From Sphingopyxis panaciterrulae (GTDB lineage Bacteria > Pseudomonadota > Alphaproteobacteria > Sphingomonadales > Sphingomonadaceae), in contig NZ_JACIJH010000001.1 in NCBI RefSeq assembly GCF_014199295.1, positions 434,001 to 498,000 of the forward strand: a stretch of DNA of 64,000 bases. Direction: 5' to 3'. The position numbers and the translations under genes are program-made. How positions within the stretch are numbered: position 1 is the stretch's first letter; every line of letters starts with the position of its first letter. Shown piece after piece: positions 17,205 through 25,652 of this stretch. The notes beneath the pieces were generated by a model. That model saw only the letters and a program-made list of their open reading frames with translations. It was not told where the DNA came from and searched no databases.

Positions 17205-17674
17205 CCGACCGTCGCCCCACCCCCCACCGGCGCGGCATCGATGTTGACGAACAGCATTTTTGCTGGCCCCGGCCCAGGATTGCGCCAGCCGTGCAGGACG
17301 CCGCGGTCGACGATCAGGTCGCCGGGTTCGAGCTTGGTCTCGCCCGTTTCGGTCACCAAGGTGATCCGCCCCGACAGCAATATGCCATAGTCGAGCGTGT
17401 TCGTCGCATGCATCCCCGGCCCGACGAGATTCGCGTCGGCGGCGAATTCCACAATCAGGAACTTGGTTGCGCCGCGCGCGAAGGCGAAGGAAAAGGCGCT
17501 CGCCATATCGGCTTGGCCGCTGTTGTCGGCCGGCGAGGCGTCGCTCTGCCATAATAGGGTTACGCGCGTACCGCCGCCTTCGGTAACCGCGCCGCCGGCG
17601 TCGTCGAACAGGATGCAGGAGCGTCCATCGGAGCCGAGGGAGGTGACGATGCGGCGATGGGCTCCGTCACGCAC
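17201..17674 (-). CDS. Cupin-domain protein
   Basis: A small protein of 157 residues with one cupin beta-barrel. The first motif region is GMHATNTLDYGILLSG and the second is LEPGDLIVDRGVLHGWRNPG, so metal-binding His and Glu/Asp positions are partly present. Related cupins bind small molecules or act as isomerases or regulators; no function can be assigned. GTG at 17674 is chosen because it begins 5 bases after the kinase-like gene stops; a longer ORF upstream is a shadow frame. It is the last gene of the P450 operon, convergent with the nitroreductase. Confidence 0.75.
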   Translation of the reverse strand: MRDGAHRRIVTSLGSDGRSCILFDDAGGAVTEGGGTRVTLLWQSDASPADNSGQADMASAFSFAFARGATKFLIVEFAADANLVGPGMHATNTLDYGILLSGRITLVTETGETKLEPGDLIVDRGVLHGWRNPGPGPAKMLFVNIDAAPVGGGATVG

Positions 17675-17678
17675 GCCG

Positions 17679-18728
17679 TCACACGCCGAGTGCGCCGAAG
17701 CTGTCGAGATCGACCATCGCCATCGCGAAGCGCGTTGCCGCGGCGGTGTTGTTCGCCTCGGTCTGGAAATGCGAGCCGTTGAGCATCCAGATGAGCAGGC
17801 CCCAGACGACATCGCGGCGATAGGCGGCCCAGGCGTCGTCGAACGAGGGAGGATCGACGCCCTCGGCCCGCAGGCAGCTCAGATAATGGGCGAGCAGCGC
17901 ACCCTCCCAGCGTCGCCGGTCGACGAGGTCGAGTCCGGCGATCAGAAAATAGCTGACGTCGATCGACCAGGCGCCGAGCCGCGGCTGCGCATCGAGGAAA
18001 CCCGGCGTTCCGTCCGCGTCGACATAGAGGTTGCCGAGGTGCATGTCGCCATGGTTGATCACGCGCGCCTGCGCTTTCTGCGCCTGCCGCATCGCGGCGT
18101 GGGCGGCGCGGATGCGCGGCGGGTCGAGCAGCATGCGCGGCATCGCCGCCCCGCGCGGGGCGGTCGCATAGGCCTCGAAATGCCCGGGCGTCAGCAGCAG
18201 GGTGAAATAATGGTCCATCGCCGCCTCGCCGGTGCCGGGCACCCAAGCGAAGGCGCGGTCGAGTTCGGGCGCATCCCACCAGCGCGCGTGGAGCTTCGCA
18301 AGGCCGGCGAGAAACCCCTTGGCGAGGTCGAAATCGATCGGCTGCTGCAGCGACAGGAAGCGCACGTCGCGCAGACACAGATCCTCGAGAATGACGAGCG
18401 CCCGGCCGTCGTCGTCCATCGCCGCGCACAGGCAGTCGGGAACGTTGAGCCCGACCGTCGGCATCAGGTCGCGATAGGCATGATATTCGTTGACGTGCAT
18501 CTTGCGCATCGCCGGGCTGTGCGGTTCGAACCCGGCTTTCATCAGCATCGTCGGCGGCAGGCCGGGATGGTCGCCGCGCACCGCGAGACGGATTTTGGTG
18601 CAGGCGCCGTGGAGAACGTCGACGGGTTCGACATGCGCGATGCGGACACCCGGAAAGCGAGGTGCAAGTGCTTTTTCCAGCCAGTCCGCGGTGATCCCCG
18701 CGAGGGTTTCGGGAACCCTAACCCGCAT
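17679..18728 (-). CDS. Aminoglycoside phosphotransferase/ecdysteroid kinase-like protein
   Basis: A 349-residue protein of the APH/choline kinase fold. The catalytic loop NHGDMHLGNLYVD (about 220-232) is intact; the following metal-binding position reads FLDAQ instead of the usual DFE/DWE. The LVILEDLC segment resembles ecdysteroid-kinase-like proteins, which phosphorylate steroid hydroxyls in insects. In bacteria such genes accompany acyl-CoA dehydrogenases, as in the ACAD10/11 kinase domain, and may phosphorylate hydroxyacyl-CoA before elimination. It overlaps the GMC stop by 11 bases. Substrate and activity are inferred. Confidence 0.78.
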   Translation of the reverse strand: MRVRVPETLAGITADWLEKALAPRFPGVRIAHVEPVDVLHGACTKIRLAVRGDHPGLPPTMLMKAGFEPHSPAMRKMHVNEYHAYRDLMPTVGLNVPDCLCAAMDDDGRALVILEDLCLRDVRFLSLQQPIDFDLAKGFLAGLAKLHARWWDAPELDRAFAWVPGTGEAAMDHYFTLLLTPGHFEAYATAPRGAAMPRMLLDPPRIRAAHAAMRQAQKAQARVINHGDMHLGNLYVDADGTPGFLDAQPRLGAWSIDVSYFLIAGLDLVDRRRWEGALLAHYLSCLRAEGVDPPSFDDAWAAYRRDVVWGLLIWMLNGSHFQTEANNTAAATRFAMAMVDLDSFGALGV

Positions 18729-20298
18729 CGGCGAGGATCAGTTCGCCCGCGCGTGAAGCCATGGCCATCGCGGGCGCATTGGTGTTGCCCGACACCAGCG
18801 AAGGCATGACGGAGATATCGACGACGCGCAGCCCCTTCACCCCGCGCACGCGCAGCCGCGTATCGACGACCGATGCATCGTCGGTCCCCATGCGGCAGGT
18901 CCCGGCGGCGTGATAGCCCGCGCCGCCGATGCGATGATAGGCGTCGATGATCTCGTCGTCGGTCTCGATGCCCGCGCTCGGGTCGATCTCCCCGACGACG
19001 AAGGGCGCGAGGGCGGGCTGGGTGAACATCGCGCGGATGAAGCGGAACAGCGCCACCGATACGCGCCGGTCATAGTCGGTCGCGAGATAATTGGGGTCGA
19101 TGATCGCGGGTGTGGCGCTATCGGGTCCGCCGATCAATATGCTGCCCTGGCTTTCGGGACGCATCACATAGCCGCCGCACATCGCGCCCGGAAAGCCGTG
19201 CAGCGACAGGCCCGGGGTACTCGTGTCGATCGACATCGGCCCCATGCCGAGTTGCGCGTCGGGCCGTCCGCTGCCCGGTTCGGTGCGGATGAAGCCGCCG
19301 ACCTCGAAGGCCGCCGAGGTCAGCGGTCCCGATTTGAAGAGGAAATAGTGCAGCGCGCTGAGGTAGAGGCCCGCGCCCTGGAAGGCCGCATTCTCGCTGC
19401 CTTCGCGCAGGCGATATTGCGCCCGTAGCAGGCGGTGCTCGCGCATGTTGCGGCCGACGCCGGGAGCGTCGTGCAGCACTTCGACCCCCACGCCCTTGAG
19501 ATGATCGGCGGGGCCGATGCCCGAGCGCTGGAGCAGGAGGGGAGAGTTGAGCGCCCCGGCGCTGAGGATCACTTCGCGCGCGGCGATATCGCGCTCGCCC
19601 TCGGCATTGCGGATGCGAACGCCGGTGATGCGCCGGCCTTCGTGCGTCAGCCGCAGCACGTCGGTGTCGGTGATCACGGTCAGGTTCGGGCGCTGCATGG
19701 CGGGGCGCAGGAAGACCTTGGCGGCGCTTTGCCGCTTGCCCTTCCAGATGTTGCGCGGCTGATAGCCGAAACCCGCGCCGTCGATCGAATTGAGGTCGTC
19801 GACGGTGGGCACGTCCATTTCGGCCGCGGCGGCGATCATCGCTTCCAGCACCGGCAGCTTCGTCGGGTGGATGGTGATGTTGAGCGGGCCGCCGGTGCCG
19901 CGCATGTCGGATGCGCCGAGCTCGTGATTTTCGAGCGCCTTGAAATGCGGCTTCAGGTCCGCCCAGCGCCAGCCGTCGCAATCCCACTCGTCATAGTCGC
20001 TCGGCTGGCCGCGGACATAGACCATGCCATTCAGCGAACTCGATCCGCCGAGCGTCTTGCCGCGCACCCAATATTCGGGCTCATTATGGCCGCCGGTCTT
20101 CTTCGCGACATAGACATGGGTCAGCTTCGAATCCGTCAGCGTCCTGCCGAAACCGCGGGGCATGTCGATCAACGGACTGGAATCGACCGGGCCGCTTTCG
20201 ATCACCAGGACCTTGTTGGCGGCGTTGCGGCTCAGCCGCTCGGCAAGGACGCAGCCCGACGAGCCGGCGCCCACGACGATATAGTCGAACGGCCCCAT
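18718..20298 (-). CDS. GMC-family FAD oxidoreductase
   Basis: A second GMC alcohol oxidase/dehydrogenase, 526 residues. It has the FAD loop VGAGSSGCV (about 9-17), RGKTLGGSSSLNG (about 79-91), GIGPADHLKGVGV, and the catalytic region GYHAAGTCRMG with SGNTNAPAM near the C-terminus. It would oxidise an alcohol, perhaps one placed by the P450 upstream. It follows the rubredoxin gene by 4 bases. The two GMC proteins in this window (see 3567-5168) belong to the same family but differ clearly in sequence, so they are unlikely to be a recent duplicate. Confidence 0.88.
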   Translation of the reverse strand: MGPFDYIVVGAGSSGCVLAERLSRNAANKVLVIESGPVDSSPLIDMPRGFGRTLTDSKLTHVYVAKKTGGHNEPEYWVRGKTLGGSSSLNGMVYVRGQPSDYDEWDCDGWRWADLKPHFKALENHELGASDMRGTGGPLNITIHPTKLPVLEAMIAAAAEMDVPTVDDLNSIDGAGFGYQPRNIWKGKRQSAAKVFLRPAMQRPNLTVITDTDVLRLTHEGRRITGVRIRNAEGERDIAAREVILSAGALNSPLLLQRSGIGPADHLKGVGVEVLHDAPGVGRNMREHRLLRAQYRLREGSENAAFQGAGLYLSALHYFLFKSGPLTSAAFEVGGFIRTEPGSGRPDAQLGMGPMSIDTSTPGLSLHGFPGAMCGGYVMRPESQGSILIGGPDSATPAIIDPNYLATDYDRRVSVALFRFIRAMFTQPALAPFVVGEIDPSAGIETDDEIIDAYHRIGGAGYHAAGTCRMGTDDASVVDTRLRVRGVKGLRVVDISVMPSLVSGNTNAPAMAMASRAGELILADAG

Positions 20299-20302
20299 CG
20301 CG

Positions 20303-20467
20303 TCAGATCTCGACCATGTCGAATTCGGATTTCAGCGAGCCGCAATCGGGGCATTTCCAGTCGTCGGGAATATCCTCCCACGCGGTGCCGGGGGCAATGC
20401 CGCCCTCGGGATCGCCGACTTCCTGCTCATAGATCCAGCCGCAATTCATGCACATCCATTTCTTCAT
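20303..20467 (-). CDS. Rubredoxin
   Basis: A 54-residue rubredoxin starting MKKWMCMNCGWIYEQEVGD. Four cysteines form CxxCG near residues 6-9 and CPDCG near residues 39-42, and bind one iron atom. The family carries single electrons to oxygenases, classically AlkB alkane hydroxylase, through rubredoxin reductase. Here it lies 16 bases after a P450 and 4 bases before a GMC flavoprotein, with GGAGG upstream. No ferredoxin or reductase gene is nearby, so it may supply electrons to the P450; that pairing would be unusual. Confidence 0.92.
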   Translation of the reverse strand: MKKWMCMNCGWIYEQEVGDPEGGIAPGTAWEDIPDDWKCPDCGSLKSEFDMVEI

Positions 20468-20483
20468 GGCGCGGTGCCTCCGG

Positions 20484-21734
20484 TCAGCGGTCGAATTTCA
20501 CCCACAGATGTTCGGGCACCCGGAGCAGATGCCCCTTGATCGCGGGCGCCGGCTTGTCGGGATCGAGCCGCAGGTTCGGCAGCCTGTCGAGGATCGCGTT
20601 CAGGGCGCGTGTCATTTCGACGCGAGCGAGATGCTGCCCGATGCATAGATGCGGCCCGCTCGCGAACGCGATGTGGCGCGTGCTGCGGGAGCGGAAGATA
20701 TCGAACTCGTCCGGGTTCTCGAATTTGCGCGGATCGCGATTCGCCGAGGCGAGGACGGTATTGATATAGGTGCCCTTCCGGATCGGCATGCCTTCGATCT
20801 CGGTATCCTGCGCGGCGTAGCGGAAGGTCGACGTGACCGGTCCCTCCCAGCGCAGCGCCTCGTCGATCGCCTGCGGAATCAGGTTGCGATCGGCGGCCAC
20901 CGCCGCGAGTTGCTCGGGATGCGTCAGCAGTCCGGTCAGCAGCACGCTGGTGCCGCGATAGGTGGTGTCGCCGCCCGCGTTCATCAATTGGCGCAGGAAG
21001 GAGATGAGCACATCGTCGGGCAGACGCTCGCCGTCGACTTCGACGGTGGCGAGATGGCTGATCAGGTCGGTTCCCGGATTTCGACGCTTCTCGACGAGCA
21101 GTCCGCCGAAGAAGGTGCCGAGCTTGGCGCTCGCCTCGGGGCCCTGCGGCGCCCCGATCGAGGACAGGATCTGCGCGATCGCGAGCTTGTGAAAGATCGG
21201 CGCCTGCGACGGTTCGAGCTCGACCTGCGCATAGATGACCTGGAAGGGATAGTGATGGGTGAATTCCTCGATCAGATCGGCTTCGCCGCGGTCGATGAAG
21301 GTACTCATCAGGCGGTTGACGACGGGATCGACCACCGACTCGCCCCATTGCGCGACCACCTGCGGCAGAAAGGCCTTTTGAAAGATCTTGCGGAAACGGG
21401 TGTGGATCGGCGCGTCCATCACGGTGATCGTGTTGCCGAAGGAACGACCGAGATTATTCTCGAAGGCCTCCTTGTTCCGAAAGATGTCGGGCTGGGTGAG
21501 TACCTTCATCACCGCGTCGTACCCGAGCACCATCACCTGCGGCAGATGGCCCATCTGCACGTCGGGCACGTCGGTGAACTGCTTGCGATAGCTGCCGTCG
21601 ACGACCGGTCCCTGCGCCCGCAGCTCGTGGATGCGCGGATAGGGATCGGGGCAGTCGCCGGTCGACAGTTTCTCGACCAGGAAGGGGTCGAAACTCTTGT
21701 CCTCCAGATCTTCGAGGCGCGGCATGACGGTCAT
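20484..21734 (-). CDS. Cytochrome P450
   Basis: Soluble bacterial class P450 of 416 residues. The I-helix oxygen-activation motif AGGDTT is at about 253-258, the ExxR pair at Glu292-Arg295, and the heme-thiolate loop FASGPHLCIG places the ligand at Cys364. It would hydroxylate a hydrophobic substrate using two electrons. ATG at 21734 overlaps the hydrolase stop (ATGA); an internal ATG three codons later is possible. The next gene is rubredoxin. It differs clearly from the CYP101-like protein at 22870-24072, so the operon makes two distinct P450s. Confidence 0.92.
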   Translation of the reverse strand: MTVMPRLEDLEDKSFDPFLVEKLSTGDCPDPYPRIHELRAQGPVVDGSYRKQFTDVPDVQMGHLPQVMVLGYDAVMKVLTQPDIFRNKEAFENNLGRSFGNTITVMDAPIHTRFRKIFQKAFLPQVVAQWGESVVDPVVNRLMSTFIDRGEADLIEEFTHHYPFQVIYAQVELEPSQAPIFHKLAIAQILSSIGAPQGPEASAKLGTFFGGLLVEKRRNPGTDLISHLATVEVDGERLPDDVLISFLRQLMNAGGDTTYRGTSVLLTGLLTHPEQLAAVAADRNLIPQAIDEALRWEGPVTSTFRYAAQDTEIEGMPIRKGTYINTVLASANRDPRKFENPDEFDIFRSRSTRHIAFASGPHLCIGQHLARVEMTRALNAILDRLPNLRLDPDKPAPAIKGHLLRVPEHLWVKFDR

Positions 21735-22870
21735 GATTTCCACTCCAGCCCGAGCGCGGCGACGACCGCCTTGGAGATCGGCAGGATCGGGTCGTCCTTC
21801 GGATCGCGCGCGTTGAACATGCGGTTGTGGCACACGGCCACGGCGAGCTTCTGATCGGGGTCGGCCCAGCCGAGCGAGCCTCCGGCGCCGGGGTGCCAGA
21901 TCGCCCGCGGGCTGCTGACGCGATGTCCGCCGAGCCAGTAGCCGCCGACGCTGATCGGGATCGGGATGCCGAACATCACCGGATCGGGCTCGTCGCCATT
22001 GTCGCGGATGTTCGAAAAGCTCGCGACGCGGTCGGCCGCAAGCAGCCGCACGCCGTCTAGCGCGCCACCGCCGGCGAGCATGGCCCAGAAGCGCGCCTCG
22101 TCGCGGGCATTGAAGATGCCGCCGACACCGGCAATGCAGGCGCGGCGCACGTCGGGGCGCTCGAACACCGGCGGGACGAGATCGACGGCGGCCGGCATCG
22201 AGCGGGCATAGAGCGTCGCCGCGGGCGGCGGCGGATCGTTCTCGTTGCGGTTCGACATGACGGCAATCCGGTCCTCGACCGCGTCGGGGATGCCGATCCA
22301 GAGGTCGGCGAGGCCGAGCGGCGCGGCGATCTCGTCGAGGACATATTGGCGAAAGTCGCGGCCGACCGGATCGCTCCTGCGGACGATCTCGCCGACGATC
22401 CAGCCAAAGGTCATCGACTGATAGAGCGTTTTCTCGCCTGGCGGCGCAAGCGGCTCCATCGCCGCGATCGCGCCGGTCATATAAGCCCAGTCGCACATTG
22501 TCTCGGGCGTCACGCCCTCGGGCATCAGCGGCACGCCGGCGCGATGCGTGAGCGCATGGCGCACCGTCGCCTTGCCTTTGTCGTTCGCGGCGAATTCCGG
22601 CCAGTAGTCGGCGATCGGCGCGTCATAATCGACATGGCCGCGCTCGGCCTGGATGTGGAGCGCCGTCGCGGCGACCGCCTTCGTCACCGAATAGACGTTG
22701 TAGAGGGTATCGGCGGCTGCCTGGCGCCCCGAAGCCGGGTCGGCGAGTCCGTCCCACACGTCGATGACCTTGCGCCCGTCGTGATAGGCGACGACATGCA
22801 CCGCCTCTTCGTCGCCCGCGTCGATCGCCGCACGGACCGCCGTGCGGACGGCCTTGTCGTCGACGGCCAT
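21731..22870 (-). CDS. Serine hydrolase of the beta-lactamase/EstB esterase family
   Basis: Class C beta-lactamase-like hydrolase of 379 residues. The nucleophile motif SVTK is at Ser61-Lys64 and a YQS motif supplies the likely catalytic tyrosine; no signal peptide is visible, so it acts in the cytoplasm. Family members are esterases, lactonases or transacylases more often than beta-lactamases. Its ATG overlaps the preceding P450 stop (TGATG) and its own stop overlaps the next P450 start, so the three genes are translationally coupled. A lactone or ester made by Baeyer-Villiger-like or P450 chemistry is a plausible substrate. Confidence 0.85.
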   Translation of the reverse strand: MAVDDKAVRTAVRAAIDAGDEEAVHVVAYHDGRKVIDVWDGLADPASGRQAAADTLYNVYSVTKAVAATALHIQAERGHVDYDAPIADYWPEFAANDKGKATVRHALTHRAGVPLMPEGVTPETMCDWAYMTGAIAAMEPLAPPGEKTLYQSMTFGWIVGEIVRRSDPVGRDFRQYVLDEIAAPLGLADLWIGIPDAVEDRIAVMSNRNENDPPPPAATLYARSMPAAVDLVPPVFERPDVRRACIAGVGGIFNARDEARFWAMLAGGGALDGVRLLAADRVASFSNIRDNGDEPDPVMFGIPIPISVGGYWLGGHRVSSPRAIWHPGAGGSLGWADPDQKLAVAVCHNRMFNARDPKDDPILPISKAVVAALGLEWKS

Positions 22871-24072
22871 CAGACCGCCCATTTCAGATAGAGCTTGTCG
22901 ACGCCGTTGACGCTGCCCGCCGCAAAGACCGGCGGCCGGTCGGGGTCGATCTCGAAGTCGGGAATTTCGGGCAGCCATTCCTCGAGGAAGATGATGAGTT
23001 CGCGCCGCGCGAGCACATTGCCGGGGCATATGTGCGGCCCGGACCCGAAGGCGGCGTGCTTGATCTCCGATGGCTTGCGGTGGAAATCGACCACCGTGGG
23101 GTCGGCGTTGATCCTGTCGTCCAGCCCATAGAGGCATTTGGGCATCTGGACCATGTCGCCCTTCTTGAAGCGAATCCCCTTATAGTCATAATCCCGGGTC
23201 AATTGCCGCGCGGTGTTCGGCAGCCCGTAACGGCGCAGGAATTCCTCGCACGCGGTCTGGATCAGCTTCGGGTCCTCGATCAGTTCGCGGCGATGGCCGG
23301 GGTTCTTCGCAAGGAAATGAGCGACGAAACCGATCTGCGAGGCGACCGTGTCGAGCCCGCCGACCAGCACCAGCAGCGACATCGCCATGATCTCGTGCGG
23401 AGTCAGCGGCCGTTCTTCGACCTCGCCGTTCACGATCATGCCCAGCAGGTCGTCGCGCCGGTTCGCCTTGCGGTCCTCGATATGGCCCATCAGATAGCCG
23501 GCGAGTTCCATCTGCGTCTTCGTCTTGAGTTCGACGTCGTTGCTGCGCACCGCGATTTCGGCGCGCGGCAACAGGAAGGCGCGATCGTCCAGCGGTAGGC
23601 CCATCATGGTCAGAAAGACGTTGATCGGCAGTACTTTTGCGAACTCGTCGATGAACTCGCATTCGCCGCGCGGCTTCAGCGCCGCGACGAGCGCTTGCGC
23701 CGTTTCGCGCGCGACCTCCGAATATTGGCGCACCTTCTTGGGCATGAAACCGCCCATGAGCAGCCGACGATAAGGGGTATGCTCGGGCGGGTCGAGCGAA
23801 AGCGGGATCGACTTCACCCGGTCGGGGTTCAGCGGAATGTCGAATTCATTGTGGCTGAAATGCTCGTAGTCGACCTGCATCACCTGAATGTCGGCGGCGC
23901 GCGTGGCGATCCAGTAGCCGCCGTAATGCGGCGTCCAGACGATGTCGGGCCCCTTGTGCAGCTCGGCCCAGGCAAGCTGGATATCCTCGGCCTTGCCCGC
24001 CAGGCTATAGAAATCGAAATCGACTACCAGTTCCGGCGGAACATTGTCCGGGACCGCGACCGTCTGCGGCAT
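22870..24072 (-). CDS. CYP101-like cytochrome P450
   Basis: P450 of 400 residues that resembles P450cam. The I-helix reads VGGLDTV (Asp241-Thr242 matching Asp251-Thr252 of P450cam), ExxR is Glu277-Arg280, and the heme loop AFGSGPHICPG gives Cys349 as ligand. CYP101 relatives in sphingomonads hydroxylate terpenoids and norisoprenoids. The ATG at 24072 has GAGGAGAGAG upstream; longer frames run into the divergent promoter. It is the first gene of the operon 24072-17201 and diverges from the acyl-CoA dehydrogenase at 24483. Its redox partners are not encoded in the window unless rubredoxin serves. Confidence 0.92.
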   Translation of the reverse strand: MPQTVAVPDNVPPELVVDFDFYSLAGKAEDIQLAWAELHKGPDIVWTPHYGGYWIATRAADIQVMQVDYEHFSHNEFDIPLNPDRVKSIPLSLDPPEHTPYRRLLMGGFMPKKVRQYSEVARETAQALVAALKPRGECEFIDEFAKVLPINVFLTMMGLPLDDRAFLLPRAEIAVRSNDVELKTKTQMELAGYLMGHIEDRKANRRDDLLGMIVNGEVEERPLTPHEIMAMSLLVLVGGLDTVASQIGFVAHFLAKNPGHRRELIEDPKLIQTACEEFLRRYGLPNTARQLTRDYDYKGIRFKKGDMVQMPKCLYGLDDRINADPTVVDFHRKPSEIKHAAFGSGPHICPGNVLARRELIIFLEEWLPEIPDFEIDPDRPPVFAAGSVNGVDKLYLKWAV

Positions 24073-24277
24073 CGTCTCTCTCCTCAGCCCATCGGCACCA
24101 TTTTGTGCCTTGAATCCTATCCACTCGGTCCCGCCGTCGCGGTCGGAACCGGGCAAGGCGGGCTCTGCCGAACGGAGCGGGAGCGCGCGGTTGCCGGGTC
24201 GGTCGATACCGATTCCTCCCGATCGCACGCAGCACGCAGCACGCCGGACGGCGGGTTCATCGCATGTCTGACGTTTG

Positions 24278-24290
24278 GACATAATTTGTC
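24278..24290. promoter_or_regulatory. 13-bp inverted repeat in the P450/ACAD promoter
   Basis: GACATAATTTGTC has arms GACA/TGTC around five A/T bases and overlaps a TTGGACA that could serve as a -35 box. It lies about 200 bases from either start codon. No related copy was noticed at the other promoters. Confidence 0.35.
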
Positions 24291-24381
24291 AATAAGTATT
24301 CAATGCCTTTGGCGATCAGGGGATCGGCATGGCTCGCGCCGAGCGTCCATCTGGCCTTGAGGGTGCGCCTTTCGGGACTCA

Positions 24382-24408
24382 TAATCAAGTGACTTAGTTA
24401 GCTGATTA
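24382..24408 (-). promoter_or_regulatory. Candidate operator shared with 13264-13290
   Basis: The segment begins with TAATCA and ends with TGATTA, giving perfect 6-bp arms around 15 bases. Its minus strand contains CTAACTAAGTCAC and matches 13264-13290 at 19 of 27 positions. It lies 74 bases upstream of the acyl-CoA dehydrogenase start. Confidence 0.5.
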
Positions 24409-24462
24409 TTACGATTTCGATTGACTCTTGGGGCCCGCCGCATTTCAGAAGGGGCGATGATA

Positions 24463-24479
24463 AATCATATAGAGGATTG
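24463..24479 (+). repeat. 17-bp element also found at 2849-2865
   Basis: AATCATATAGAGGATTG is identical to 2849-2865. Here it abuts the start codon at 24483: GAGGATTGAGG acts as ribosome-binding region and CATATA may be part of a -10 box. The preceding bases form ATGAT-AA-ATCAT, a small palindrome at 24457-24468. Confidence 0.55.
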
Positions 24480-24482
24480 AGG

Positions 24483-25652
24483 ATGGAACTGGGGTTCGGC
24501 GCCGAATATGATTCGTTCCGCCAGGAGGTGCGGGACTTCATCGTCGCGCATTGGCCGCCCGCCGACGGCGACCTGAAATCGCGCGCGAACGAGCGCGCGT
24601 TCGTCGTCGCGGCGATCGAGCGCGGCTATATGCACCGGGCGATCCCCAGGCGTTTCGGCGGCAGCGAGCAGGAACCCGACATCGCCAAGGCCGAAATCAT
24701 TCGCGAGGAACTGACCAAGGCGCGCGCGCCTGCGGGCCGCATCCCCGGAAACGGGCTGGTCGTCCCCACGCTTCTCGAATGGGGAACCGAGGAACAGAAG
24801 GCGCGCTTCATCGCCCCGACTCTGCGCGGGGACATCGTCTGGGCCCAGGGCTTCTCGGAACCCAATGCCGGTTCCGACCTTGCCGCGCTCCGCACCCGCG
24901 CCGAGTTGATCGGCGATAAATGGATCATCAACGGGCAGAAGATCTGGACCACCCACGCGCATAAGGCGACGCATATGTTCTGCCTCGTCCGCACCGAACC
25001 CGACGCGCCGAAGCATGGCGGCATCTCCTATCTGCTCGTCGACATTCGCCAGCCGGGCGTCACCGTCCGGCCGCTGATCCAGATGACCCGGCAAACGGAG
25101 TTCAACGAGGTCTTCTTCGACAATGCCGAAACGCCCGCCGACATGCTGGTCGGAGAGCGGGGGAAGGGCTGGAACGTCACCCGCTCGACGCTCAAGCACG
25201 AACGCTCCGGCATCGCGACGATGACCTGGAGCCTGTCGATGTTCCGCGATCTGGTGAAACTGGCAAAAGAGGTCGAACGGAACGGCGAGCCGGCGATCAG
25301 GGACCCCCGCATCCGCGAGGAACTGGCCGCGATCGAGGGGGAGTTGATGTCGCTGACCTATTCGACCTATCGGGCGACGTCGCACGATATCCACGGGCGC
25401 GACATCGGCTGGTTCCAGACGATGCCCAAGCTCTACATGACAGAGCTCGCGGGCCGGATAGCGAAGCTGGCGCGCGACATCGTCGAGGATGATTTCACCG
25501 ACATGGGCGGCGCGCGGCTCAAATGGATCGAGCGCTTCATGATCTCGCTGTCGATGTCGATTGCCGGCGGCACATCGAACATCCAGCGCAACATCATCGC
25601 GGAGCGGAGCCTCGGCCTGCCGCGCGACCGCGTGCCGGGAGCGGGCGCATGA
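24483..25652 (+). CDS. Acyl-CoA dehydrogenase, large-type subunit
   Basis: Acyl-CoA dehydrogenase of 389 residues that would form a 2,3-double bond in an acyl-CoA, passing electrons to ETF. It has WAQGFSEPNAGSDLA (FAD and substrate loop), KIWTTHAHKA, and the C-terminal GGTSNIQRNIIAERSLGLPR. The stop overlaps the start of a second, shorter acyl-CoA dehydrogenase (ATGA). Such side-by-side pairs form alpha2beta2 heterotetramers in steroid side-chain degradation (FadE-type). ATG at 24483 is chosen over TTG at 24477 because the purine-rich AGAGGATTGAGG precedes it. Confidence 0.9.
   Translation: MELGFGAEYDSFRQEVRDFIVAHWPPADGDLKSRANERAFVVAAIERGYMHRAIPRRFGGSEQEPDIAKAEIIREELTKARAPAGRIPGNGLVVPTLLEWGTEEQKARFIAPTLRGDIVWAQGFSEPNAGSDLAALRTRAELIGDKWIINGQKIWTTHAHKATHMFCLVRTEPDAPKHGGISYLLVDIRQPGVTVRPLIQMTRQTEFNEVFFDNAETPADMLVGERGKGWNVTRSTLKHERSGIATMTWSLSMFRDLVKLAKEVERNGEPAIRDPRIREELAAIEGELMSLTYSTYRATSHDIHGRDIGWFQTMPKLYMTELAGRIAKLARDIVEDDFTDMGGARLKWIERFMISLSMSIAGGTSNIQRNIIAERSLGLPRDRVPGAGA

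Larger units (their letters stand above)
24073..24482. other. 410-bp divergent promoter region
   Basis: No convincing gene is present; the frames that cross it are extensions of shadows. The half near the P450 is GC-rich and includes three tandem GCACGCA-like units at about 24225-24244. From about 24278 the DNA becomes AT-rich and holds two inverted repeats and the 17-bp element described separately. The unusual length leaves room for two promoters and more than one regulator. Confidence 0.7.

Noticed and set aside
18718-20298. Recent duplication of the two GMC genes
   Set aside because: The proteins at 3567-5168 and 18718-20298 share family motifs only; the rest differs clearly, so they are old paralogues.
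24073-24360. Possible small gene in the P450/ACAD gap
   Set aside because: Frames here are only extensions of neighbouring shadows and lack a ribosome site.
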